Assembly (NCBI GenBank): GCA_014238905.1
Contig: JABAAE010000009.1
Span: forward strand, 186,001-250,000
Direction of reading: 5' to 3'
DNA length: 64,000 nucleotides
Origin: Planctomycetota bacterium
GTDB taxonomy: Bacteria; Planctomycetota; Planctomycetia; Pirellulales; Pirellulaceae
Part shown: piece by piece, positions 55,937-64,000 of the stretch
Position numbering within the stretch: the first letter of the stretch is position 1
Layout: each line of letters starts with the position of its first letter
The notes under the pieces: generated by a model
The model's input: only the letters and a program-made list of their open reading frames with translations
Database searches by the model: none
What the model was told of the DNA's origin: nothing
Program-made: the position numbers and the translations under genes

Positions 55937-56084
55937 TAATTCCTGTTTTTCTTTTTGACCACTGCGACCTTTGCTGACTCTTCGACCAAAATATCATTTT
56001 CCTTTGGCGGGTGACTGATTCAAATCGGCCAAAACCTCAAATATAATAAAGTTGCCGCCACCCACCAAATAAAAAGGGCTTAAT

Positions 56085-59057
56085 TTGTTCCGATCCTTCA
56101 CGACCTTCTCCATAATCGCCCTGATTGTATCGCCAACGTTTGCAAGGCAAAACGATGGTCCGCCTAAAAACCCGACTGAATCAGCCAAAACGTTCTCCGT
56201 TCCCGACGACCTACGATTCGATCAGGTTTTGTCTGAGCCGATCATTGCACAACCGGTATTTTGCAATTTTGATGAACGAGGTCGGATGTGGGTGGTCGAG
56301 TATCGGCAATACCCCAATCCGGCCGGGTTGACTGTCATCAGTAAAGACCAGTACTACCGAAGCGTCTACGATAAAACCCCCCTCGCGCCACCCAACCACA
56401 CCAAGGGGGCGGACCGAATATCGATCCACCAAGACACCAATGGAGACGGGATCTTCGACCAGCACAAAACTTTCCTCGATGGATTGAATATTGTGACGGC
56501 TGTCGAACGGGGAAGGGGAGGAGTTTGGGTCCTGAATCCGCCCTATTTGCTTTTCTATCCCGACGCGAATAACGATGATGTCCCCGATTCGGATCCTGAA
56601 GTTCATCTCGAGGGTTTTGGACTCGAAGACACACATTCCTGTACCAACAGTCTCCGGTGGGGCCCAGACGGCTGGCTTTACGCGGCCCAGGGAAGCACGG
56701 TGACAGGAAACATCATTCGCCCTGGAATCGACAAGAAACCGGTACGTTCTATGGGACAACTAATTTGGCGTTACCATCCAACTCGAAAAATATACGAAAT
56801 CTTCGCTGAAGGAGGCGGTAACGCTTTTGGCGTTGAGATCGATTCAAGTGGCCGTATTTACTCCGGCCATAACGGTGGCAACACAAGAGGATTTCATTAC
56901 CCGCAAGGAGGTTATCTTCGGAAAGGATTTACAAAACACGGCGCCCTTTCGAACCCCTATGCCTTTGGTTTTTTTCCGAACATGAAGCATCCCAACGTCG
57001 AACGTTTTACCCACAACTTTGTCATTTATGAAGGTGATGCTCTGCCGCAACAATACAGGGGAAAGTTATTTGGTATCGAACCTTTACAGGGCCGGGTCGT
57101 TGAAACAGAAATCAAACCTCGAGGCTCCACTTTTGAAACCAAAGATATTCAATTTGCCGTCACCACTTCAGATCGGTGGTTCTGTCCGGTTGATATAAAG
57201 ATCGGACCTGACGGGGGAATTTATGTCTGCGATTGGTACGACAACAACGTTTCGCACCTGGAAGCCAGCGTTGGAAAAACGGACAAAGAAGATGGTCGAA
57301 TCTACCGGCTGATTGCAAAAAATGCCAAACCCGTCAAACCGTTCGATCTGGGTAAACTACCTAGTATTGAACTGATCGAATACCTGAAACATCCCAACCG
57401 ATGGTTTCGACAAACCACGCTGCGTATCCTTGGCGATCGCAAAGACGAATCGGTTTTGCCAATTTTGAAAAAATGGCTGATCGAAGATCAGGCTCAACTT
57501 TCGCTGGAATGCCTGTGGGCAATTTATCAAATCGAAGGAGTCGAAGCATCCTTGAAGTTTGGGCTCCTGGATCACAAAAACCCAAAGGTGAGAGCATGGA
57601 CTTTTCGATTGCTTTGTGACGAAAAACGACTGCCCCCATCAGTCTCCCAATTCGTCGACGGTTTTGTCTATTCCGAACCTGACGTCGAAACACGTACTCA
57701 AATTGCTTCGTCTGCTAAAAGACTTGCAAAGGAACACAGTCTTCGAATCATCCAATCACTCCTTCACCATCAATCTGATTCAACCGACCCCTACCAGCCA
57801 CTTCTCATATGGTGGGCGATTGAATCAAATTGCGAACATGGCGATCAAATTATCGAATTGACAAGATCGACCAAGGAGTTTTGGAAAAACCGACTGGTCG
57901 TCGATCATCTTGCCGAACGTCTCGCAAAACGGTTTACCCTGCCAGCCCAAAGATCCAGTTTCATTACTTTGGCGACACTGCTTGAGGATGCTCACCGAAA
58001 CAATCCCGACGTAGCAAAAAAGATGCTGAATGCTGTTGAAACAGCGTCTAAATCGATGACCAACCTAGTCTTTCCACAGGAGTTACTGCAGGTCATCACC
58101 AAACTGGGTGGCGGCTCTCTGGAATTGCAGGTCCGCCAAAAAGACATGCCGTCCATCCAAAAAGCCATCCGGTTGCTTGACGACCAAAATCAGAATTTGA
58201 AACAGCAGGTCAGACTGATTAGAGCGTTAGGTGATGTTGGTGCCGCTGAAGCAGTGCCAGCATTGAAAGAAAAACTTAACAACGCGCAGCAGGAATCTCT
58301 ACAAATCGCCATCCTTGAATCCCTGCAAAAATTCGACTCGCAGGAGATCGGTGATCACATTATCAACATCCTGCCCGAATTAAAGGACGAAGCTCGAACC
58401 GTTGCCGAATCGGTTCTGGTTTCCAGAGTGCCGTGGTCCATTTCTTTTCTGAAAAAACTGGAAAACGAGGAACTTGACCTGAAGGAAGTTTCTGAAATTT
58501 CAGCACGGCGTTTACTTTTTCACGACTCGCAACAAATCAGGGACTCCGTCCATAAAATTTTCGGTGATGTCTCCGGAGCGACCGATGCGGCCATGCGGAA
58601 AACCATTGATCAATATTTTCAGGAACTCGAATCCGGCAAAGGTTCACCCTACGAAGGAAAAAAACTGTTCACAAAAAACTGCGGCAAGTGCCATCAACTT
58701 TACCAAAACGGCGGGGACATTGGCCCCAATCTGACTTCTTATCAACGCAGCGATGTAAAATCGATGCTACTACACGTCGTCAATCCCAGCGCTGAAATCC
58801 GCGAGGGTTTTGAGAACATTCTTTTTTCGTTGGACGATGGGCGAGTCGTTTCTGGATTTATTCAGGACCAGGGCAAGCAGCAATTGGTCGTTCGGACTGC
58901 AGAAGGTACTGATATCCGCATGGATATTGCCACCATCGAGAATCGAAAATCGATGAGACAATCGATTATGCCCGCTAAAATCCTCGATAGTTTGACAGCT
59001 CAGCAACGCCGTGATCTTTTTGCCTATCTGAGAAGCACACAACCTCTCAACAATTGA
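56085..59057 (+). CDS. PVC-type heme-binding CxxCH protein, dehydrogenase-like
   Basis: Protein of 990 residues. The start is TTG with AAGGG about 7 bases before it; a stop codon lies just upstream in frame and no ATG precedes the signal peptide (FTTFSIIALIVSPTFA). The N-terminal half is a membrane-bound-dehydrogenase-like propeller (FDQVLSEPIIAQPVFCNFDERGRMWVVEYRQYP quoted in part; GPDGGIYVCDWYDNNVSH). The middle is HEAT-like helical repeats (~430-830). The C-terminus is the heme domain with CGKCHQLYQNGGDIGPNLTSY and HVVNPSAEIREGFE. Electron-transfer function in the periplasm is inferred. Confidence 0.93.
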   Translation: MFRSFTTFSIIALIVSPTFARQNDGPPKNPTESAKTFSVPDDLRFDQVLSEPIIAQPVFCNFDERGRMWVVEYRQYPNPAGLTVISKDQYYRSVYDKTPLAPPNHTKGADRISIHQDTNGDGIFDQHKTFLDGLNIVTAVERGRGGVWVLNPPYLLFYPDANNDDVPDSDPEVHLEGFGLEDTHSCTNSLRWGPDGWLYAAQGSTVTGNIIRPGIDKKPVRSMGQLIWRYHPTRKIYEIFAEGGGNAFGVEIDSSGRIYSGHNGGNTRGFHYPQGGYLRKGFTKHGALSNPYAFGFFPNMKHPNVERFTHNFVIYEGDALPQQYRGKLFGIEPLQGRVVETEIKPRGSTFETKDIQFAVTTSDRWFCPVDIKIGPDGGIYVCDWYDNNVSHLEASVGKTDKEDGRIYRLIAKNAKPVKPFDLGKLPSIELIEYLKHPNRWFRQTTLRILGDRKDESVLPILKKWLIEDQAQLSLECLWAIYQIEGVEASLKFGLLDHKNPKVRAWTFRLLCDEKRLPPSVSQFVDGFVYSEPDVETRTQIASSAKRLAKEHSLRIIQSLLHHQSDSTDPYQPLLIWWAIESNCEHGDQIIELTRSTKEFWKNRLVVDHLAERLAKRFTLPAQRSSFITLATLLEDAHRNNPDVAKKMLNAVETASKSMTNLVFPQELLQVITKLGGGSLELQVRQKDMPSIQKAIRLLDDQNQNLKQQVRLIRALGDVGAAEAVPALKEKLNNAQQESLQIAILESLQKFDSQEIGDHIINILPELKDEARTVAESVLVSRVPWSISFLKKLENEELDLKEVSEISARRLLFHDSQQIRDSVHKIFGDVSGATDAAMRKTIDQYFQELESGKGSPYEGKKLFTKNCGKCHQLYQNGGDIGPNLTSYQRSDVKSMLLHVVNPSAEIREGFENILFSLDDGRVVSGFIQDQGKQQLVVRTAEGTDIRMDIATIENRKSMRQSIMPAKILDSLTAQQRRDLFAYLRSTQPLNN

Positions 59058-59169
59058 GCGAGGATCACTTCAAGGCTTGGGAGGAATGACTTAGCTGCTT
59101 GCACCGCACTATCGATTTTGTCAATCACCCCCTATGCCTATTTTATTGTGGCACCCCGAGTCGCTTGGA

Positions 59170-60771
59170 TCAGTCGACATTCTTTAGGACTTGGTAGTTT
59201 TTCACTTTGGTGATGACCAGAGGTCGCTCTTTTACCTTTAGCTCACCGGTCACCGTCATCACCGATCCTGCAAACAGGTCCATCCGGTTTCCGTTGATAT
59301 TCCCAAACCCGGCACGGATCTCCACATGGCTTCCATCAGAAAGAAGGATCACATACAGGTTGGGGTCCTCTGCTGTCACACGAACCTGCAATTTCCCGAT
59401 AACCACAATTTCCTTGTCGCTTAAAGACAGAATCTTCCAACTTCCATCGTCAACAACGTCCCGGTAGAAGGTTCCCCGCTCTGTGATCCCCGGTAAAGGT
59501 TCCGTTGAATTGCCGAACTGAGTTTTCTTCAAGCCCATAACCTGCATCAATTTCAACAGTAAATTGCCGTTAGGTGCGTGGTGGTAACGTACGTATCTTC
59601 CTAATTTGATCTGCCCACCACCACCACCGGCAAGAACCAGCGGCAAATCAGCAACCGAGTGATAATCGGCATGCTTGATTCCCGATCCAAAGAGCACGAC
59701 GGTGTTGTCAAACAAAGTCCCTTCCCCATCCTGGAGGCTTTTTAACTTGGTAAGAAAATAGGACAGCTGAGAAGCGTGCCATTGGTTCACCCGATCAAAA
59801 TTGGGAATGACTCTTCGATTCCGGACGAAATGCGAAAGGTAGTGAAACTCGTCATTAACCCCTATAAAATCGTAAATACCCCGACTCTCGGTATGCGCCA
59901 TCATCAATGACGCGACCCTCGTCGTATCCGTCCAAAATGCAATCGCAATCAGGTCCAACATCGCCTGAACACGTTCCCCCATATTGCGTGCAGCGGTCGG
60001 CGGCAAAAATCTTGAGCTATTCTCGCCCCGTCCCTGTCGATCGACCTCGGAAAACTTGGCAATTTCCTTTTCAACATCACGCACCGCTTCCAGATATTGC
60101 AAAAGCACTTGTCGATCTGATCGACTTGCTCTTCTGCGAACGGCCTCATAACTTTCTTTGACCTCATCGATAACCGTTTTCGTTTTCGAGCGGTGCTGAG
60201 GATTGTTGAAGCCTCTAAACAACTGGTTGAAAACGACTTCCGGATTGGCGGCAACCGGAACAGGATCGCCAACGCGATCATACGAAAGATAATTTTCGCT
60301 GGAGTCATTGCGATCAATGTAGGGGTCCCCGCGTAATGCCAGAGAATGGACTGGCGTCTCTTTGCCAACTTCATCAGCAATCAGCTGGTCAAAAGACTGA
60401 CTTTGGCGGTAATTGGATTTCTTTACTTTCCCTGTCATGAAGGCCAAGGTTGCCGAAACATGCGTTCCATTGGCACGATGGTCACTGTCAATTCCACTCA
60501 GGATGGTGACATCCTTCTGATGTGGAGCAAGCGGTTGAAGAAGTTTGGGAAGTTGAAATGAGGTCTCGGTTCCACCAGTGACATCCCACGACGAAGGATT
60601 CACACCGCAACCTTTATAAAGCACGCAAAGCCGGACACGACCCGGACTTGCGGAAAGACGGTCGGTACCATCGATAGCCGGTGCCATCACTTCCAAAAGA
60701 GGCAAGGACATCGCAACGCCGGCACCGCGCAGAAATGAACGACGTGGAAGAAGGTAACTGGGATCTGACAT
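59170..60771 (-). CDS. DUF1552 family secreted protein with C-terminal extension
   Basis: Protein of 533 residues from MSDPSYLLPRRSFLRGAGVAMSLPLLE, a Tat-type signal (RRSFLRG); the longer frame's first 12 codons are not needed. DUF1552 core: CVLYKGCGVNPSSWD, ILSGIDSDHRANGTHVSATLAFMTGK, and GSGIKHADYHSVADLPLVLAGGGGG. After the core it has about 90 extra residues (EIVVIGKLQVRVTAEDPNLYVILLSDGSHVEI quoted in part), resembling an OB-like or beta domain. It begins 33 bp past the stop of the DUF1592 gene, the usual partner. Confidence 0.92.
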   Translation of the reverse strand: MSDPSYLLPRRSFLRGAGVAMSLPLLEVMAPAIDGTDRLSASPGRVRLCVLYKGCGVNPSSWDVTGGTETSFQLPKLLQPLAPHQKDVTILSGIDSDHRANGTHVSATLAFMTGKVKKSNYRQSQSFDQLIADEVGKETPVHSLALRGDPYIDRNDSSENYLSYDRVGDPVPVAANPEVVFNQLFRGFNNPQHRSKTKTVIDEVKESYEAVRRRASRSDRQVLLQYLEAVRDVEKEIAKFSEVDRQGRGENSSRFLPPTAARNMGERVQAMLDLIAIAFWTDTTRVASLMMAHTESRGIYDFIGVNDEFHYLSHFVRNRRVIPNFDRVNQWHASQLSYFLTKLKSLQDGEGTLFDNTVVLFGSGIKHADYHSVADLPLVLAGGGGGQIKLGRYVRYHHAPNGNLLLKLMQVMGLKKTQFGNSTEPLPGITERGTFYRDVVDDGSWKILSLSDKEIVVIGKLQVRVTAEDPNLYVILLSDGSHVEIRAGFGNINGNRMDLFAGSVMTVTGELKVKERPLVITKVKNYQVLKNVD

Positions 60772-60803
60772 TTTTCGAAAGCAACCCTGGGAAAAAATGC
60801 TAT

Positions 60804-62819
60804 TCAATCATCCTGACGGCACTGAAATTGAGGACTAAGCACAATTTGCTCAATGACAGTTCCAATACGATAATCATCCGCTGATATTGCAACTAACACC
60901 CGATCCAGACTGATTCGGTCGAATGGCTGTATTTTCCTACCGAGAGCGTACGCCATCATTTGGCGAACCATGTTCTCTGCAATCCGATCCTTGTAATAAT
61001 TCAAGAGCTCTTTTTTCAACTCACTTGGCGATCGAAAAGACCTTCCATTTGGCAGCGTTCCCTCGGATTTAATTTTGATTTTGCCGGGATATTCAGTACG
61101 CCAGACGCCCAGCGGATCCATATTTTCGAGCCCCAGGCCTAGTGGGTCAATATGTCGATGGCAGACTCGGCAGGAATCTTGGCTAGTATGCAAACGAAGA
61201 ATCTCAGTTGGGCTAACTTCTGGAGCATTTTCATCCTTGTTTTGATTAAGACGTTTTTCGCTTTCCGCCAGTGGGGGAATATTCTCTGGCGGCTGCATCG
61301 ACTCACCAATTATTTTCTCCAAAATCCAGACACCACGGCGGATCGGATTCGTCCGCTTGGGAGCCGAAGTAATCCGCATGATTCCGGTCGAAGTAATCAA
61401 TCCACCAAACTGTGTCCCCTCAAGTTGATAAAGGGCAGGTGGATCATAAAAGCGTTCTACTTTTAAACCCTTTCGAATTCGTCGGTCGGAAAAAATATCA
61501 ATGTAAACGTTGTCCAGTTGGATTTTTTTTGACCTCCCTCCCGCCAAACGTGCATTCCTGAGATAGACCCAGTCAGAATCCACAATTTCCAAGATACTGC
61601 GATTGGATTTCAACAATTCATCAAATGAAAACAACAATTCGTCATAAACCCCCCGGGTCCAACTCTCTCCCTGATAGTAGACGGGATTGGTCTTTAATTG
61701 GTCAAACCCCAGCCACTGACCGGCAAAGTTTTCAGAAAGCGAAATGCGTTTGGGAGAATTCAACATTCTTGCTATCTGTTGAGTCAAGACCTCTGGCTGG
61801 CTCAGTTTTCCGTTTCTGGCGAGCGTAAACAACTCTTCATCCGGCGGAGACGACCAGAGAAAATAAGACAGCCTCACGGCTAATTCCACAGGTGAAACAC
61901 GGTATGGAACTGACGATTCTTTCACCGATTCAAAGCGGTACATGAACCTCGGTGAGAGCAACGCAAACTTCATCACCGCTAACATCGCTTCTTCAATTGT
62001 TTTCTCCCCGGCCAAGCGATGGTAGCGACTCATCAATCGATTTCGATCTTCCTTACTGCCACCTACACGCCAGGCACGCCGAACAAAGAGATCAATTATT
62101 CGAGTTGCCTGTTCGATGGAGAGATCGTTAGGCAGACGGGTTTGGCCGAAGACAACTTTGCGGGCGAAGTCATTTTGAGCAAACATCCTCAACGCGTAGT
62201 CGACGGTTTGAACATATTCCTGAAATGGCAAATTGCTAATTGCCAATTGCTGAGCGTCGTTGTCAAAACCTGACTCACCAGGTACGTCTTCCGGATAGAC
62301 GAGTTCTATTGTCGAACGGACCATCCCTTTACTTTCGGGACTAAACACATAAGGCCGCTTCAGAGACACTCCCAGGACATCCTCAAGAGTATTCTGTAAT
62401 TCGTATCGGGTTAACCGTCGCAAAAGTGTCTGGCCAACGTGTGGATTTCCATTGCGGAGAACATATCGATTGCGAAAATAAAGGCGTATGGTCTCTCGTT
62501 TTTTCTCGTCAAGTTGATCTTCTCCATCAGGAGGCATTTCGCCTCGCGAAACAACCTTTTCGACACGCGCCCAAAGATCTTGAATAAGGTTGGATGAGTG
62601 GTTCGCCTCGGCTGAAGCTTCCGCATGCCGGTCAGCAGATTCCTGCGGATCTTCCACCCCCTTGAGCAAAACGGAAAGATCGATCCCGCCACTTTTCTCC
62701 GTAGAATCATGGCATTCCAAGCAGTGACTTTTCAAAACTTCAACCACTTCATTGGCCGTCAGTTGGCAGAAGCTCTCCAACATAAGGGCCAAAGCCACAA
62801 AAACAGATCTGAAAGGCAT
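60804..62819 (-). CDS. DUF1592/DUF1588-type secreted cytochrome-like protein
   Basis: Protein of 671 residues from MPFRSVFVALALMLESFCQL, a signal peptide; an ATG ten codons earlier is an alternative. Domains in order: N-terminal heme motif (CLECHDSTEKSGG), DUF1587 (LLRRLTRYELQNTLEDVLG), DUF1595 (LFVRRAWRVGG), DUF1592 (FRYESV-like; LAVRLSYFLWSSPPDEEL), DUF1588 with a second CRVCHRHIDPLGLGLENMDPLG, and DUF1585 (LVYALGR-like MMAYALGRKIQPFD). It is the standard partner of DUF1552 and lies just upstream of it. Confidence 0.93.
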   Translation of the reverse strand: MPFRSVFVALALMLESFCQLTANEVVEVLKSHCLECHDSTEKSGGIDLSVLLKGVEDPQESADRHAEASAEANHSSNLIQDLWARVEKVVSRGEMPPDGEDQLDEKKRETIRLYFRNRYVLRNGNPHVGQTLLRRLTRYELQNTLEDVLGVSLKRPYVFSPESKGMVRSTIELVYPEDVPGESGFDNDAQQLAISNLPFQEYVQTVDYALRMFAQNDFARKVVFGQTRLPNDLSIEQATRIIDLFVRRAWRVGGSKEDRNRLMSRYHRLAGEKTIEEAMLAVMKFALLSPRFMYRFESVKESSVPYRVSPVELAVRLSYFLWSSPPDEELFTLARNGKLSQPEVLTQQIARMLNSPKRISLSENFAGQWLGFDQLKTNPVYYQGESWTRGVYDELLFSFDELLKSNRSILEIVDSDWVYLRNARLAGGRSKKIQLDNVYIDIFSDRRIRKGLKVERFYDPPALYQLEGTQFGGLITSTGIMRITSAPKRTNPIRRGVWILEKIIGESMQPPENIPPLAESEKRLNQNKDENAPEVSPTEILRLHTSQDSCRVCHRHIDPLGLGLENMDPLGVWRTEYPGKIKIKSEGTLPNGRSFRSPSELKKELLNYYKDRIAENMVRQMMAYALGRKIQPFDRISLDRVLVAISADDYRIGTVIEQIVLSPQFQCRQDD

Positions 62820-63003
62820 GACGAGATTACTGGGCATCGGGAGGGTCAATCAGCCGGTTTGGGGTTAAGAATTGCTTCTATCGTATTTGATAGGCAGGTT
62901 CCAATCCAGCTTGAAAAGGAATCGATCACCTGGCCGACGCAGTCGGTTAGACTGTCGTTGCTAACTTCGTTTATTGTGTCAACAGTCGCTTCCCGGAGAT
63001 ACC

Positions 63004-64000
63004 ATGAAATTCAAGTCACTGATGGTCACTGCCGCCCTTTTGGCATCGACGTCGCTTCCTGAGCAACCGGTCACAGCACAGTCAAAAAAATACAGTCCTC
63101 GCACAAGCCTGACCGATAAGACGATCAAATTCGAAGTGGTAAAGGAACATTTCGTCAAATTAACTCGGGGTGACATTTCAGCGATCATTGTTGACAACTC
63201 AGCACTCGACCTAGACGAACTGCCGAACCATCGAGCTGGCTACAACGGAATAGCGTCGTTGACGCATAAAAATCATTCATCCAATCTTTTTGTCCCGGGA
63301 ATCGCCGGGCTCAACTTTGAGCATATCCATGACGGTTCGTCTCGGGGGCTAAAAGAAAAATTTGAACCCCGCAAGTTTCCAATGGAACTAAGAAGAATTA
63401 GCCGCCACGTTGTGGAAGTCTATCAACCTCCCACTGAAAATTGGCGTCTGGAAAGCTGCGGTCGCTACGAAATCCTGCAAGACGGGGTGATCCAATATAG
63501 TTTTGAGTGCATCCCCCATGCCGACATCTTCATGTCTGATTTCATTGGTTTATTCTGGGCAAGCTATATCCACCAACCCAAGGATGGCTCAATTTCGTTT
63601 CTTGGACGCCCCACAGGCACCTCCAACCAACCTGAAATGATTAAGGCAGTTTCGCCCAAGCATGGAGTTCATAGCACTCACCGTCCGCCGAACACACCAA
63701 GACTACCGCGGATCGATCAGGACTTTCCACTCACGCTGGTCAACCACCCCTCAAAGTACGAGTACACGCGGAGCTGGTATTACGGTGTTAGTAACAAAAT
63801 GGCATTTATTCAGGTATTCCGTCCCAGTGATCAAATCTGGTTCGCCCAATCTCCGAGCGGAGGGGGAAAAGGAAATCCGGCCTGGGACTTCCAATGGTTC
63901 ATAAAACGCCCCAAGACTGGCACAGCCTACCAGTTTGTCATGCGTTGTTGCTATCTACCGTACGAAAGCCGAAATCAAATAGAGGAAATGGCCCAAAAGA
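63004..64000 (+). CDS. Secreted protein of unknown function, cut by the window end
   Basis: Open frame of 332 codons without a stop before the window ends. Start is ATG 63004 with GGAGAT just upstream. MKFKSLMVTAALLASTSLPEQ forms a signal peptide. The visible part has many short beta-type stretches with aromatic residues (LFVPGIAGLNFEHIHDG, YSFECIPHADIFMSDFIGLFWASYIHQP). It resembles planctomycete conserved secreted proteins, but I do not recognise a family. It is divergent from the DUF1592 gene (184 bp apart), so a shared promoter region is possible. Confidence 0.8.
   Translation, partial: MKFKSLMVTAALLASTSLPEQPVTAQSKKYSPRTSLTDKTIKFEVVKEHFVKLTRGDISAIIVDNSALDLDELPNHRAGYNGIASLTHKNHSSNLFVPGIAGLNFEHIHDGSSRGLKEKFEPRKFPMELRRISRHVVEVYQPPTENWRLESCGRYEILQDGVIQYSFECIPHADIFMSDFIGLFWASYIHQPKDGSISFLGRPTGTSNQPEMIKAVSPKHGVHSTHRPPNTPRLPRIDQDFPLTLVNHPSKYEYTRSWYYGVSNKMAFIQVFRPSDQIWFAQSPSGGGKGNPAWDFQWFIKRPKTGTAYQFVMRCCYLPYESRNQIEEMAQK

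Overview
The window looks like a chromosome segment of a planctomycete, probably of the Pirellulales/Planctomycetales type. This rests on several lineage-typical families: PSCyt1-DUF1549-DUF1553 proteins (two), a DUF1592/DUF1588 protein next to a DUF1552 protein, a lone DUF1501 protein, a PVC-type heme-binding CxxCH protein, a YTV-repeat Cys-rich wall protein, a sulfatase and a sialidase. Base composition is near 50% GC. I see no phage, insertion sequence, CRISPR array, rRNA or tRNA.

Layout. 0.1-9.1 kb: PSCyt1/DUF1549/DUF1553 protein, M1 aminopeptidase, DUF819 membrane protein, YTV wall protein. 9.3-19.6 kb: RNase R, a second DUF1549/DUF1553 protein with a discoidin-like insert, a methyltransferase, a radical SAM protein, an FHA protein, a Dabb protein, a UPF0104 membrane protein and acylphosphatase. 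19.9-25.0 kb: ABC-2 type permease, a secreted peroxiredoxin interrupted by an in-frame TGA, a coiled-coil zinc-ribbon protein and a sugar-isomerase-like protein. 25.2-31.7 kb: proC, an FAH-family enzyme, a ketoglutarate-semialdehyde-type aldehyde dehydrogenase, a second TGA-interrupted redox protein, a D-amino-acid dehydrogenase and a hydroxyproline-epimerase-type racemase. 32.0-36.3 kb: DUF1501 protein, a large N6-adenine DNA methylase and a small partner. 36.4-42.3 kb, minus strand: ffh-rpsP-trmD-rplS, a strong terminator, then yraN-nadE. 42.6-46.9 kb: PLP decarboxylase, PQQ-propeller protein, PPP-type phosphatase overlapping a response regulator. 47.1-51.5 kb: a small membrane protein, then tpiA-secG-yicC-gmk-rpoZ-coaC (minus). 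51.8-64 kb: sulfatase, polytopic membrane protein, sialidase, heme-binding dehydrogenase-like protein, DUF1552 and DUF1592 proteins, and a secreted protein cut by the window end.

The main discovery is two probable selenoproteins 6.4 kb apart that ordinary gene calling breaks or truncates. At 22299-22823 a peroxiredoxin has TGA exactly at its peroxidatic cysteine. At 28808-29353 an AhpC/TSA-type thioredoxin-fold protein has TGA at the first position of a CxxC motif, giving U-P-P-C. In both, the frame is open on each side, flanking residues match the active-site consensus, and a hairpin with GU in its loop lies 22-27 nt past the TGA, as bacterial SECIS elements do. No selA, selB, selC or selD is in the window, so the Sec assignment is inferred from these two genes alone.

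The 26.2-31.7 kb genes resemble a trans-4-hydroxy-L-proline catabolic set (epimerase, D-hydroxyproline dehydrogenase, ketoglutarate semialdehyde dehydrogenase). The usual DHDPS-family deaminase is missing and an FAH-fold enzyme sits where it would be expected.
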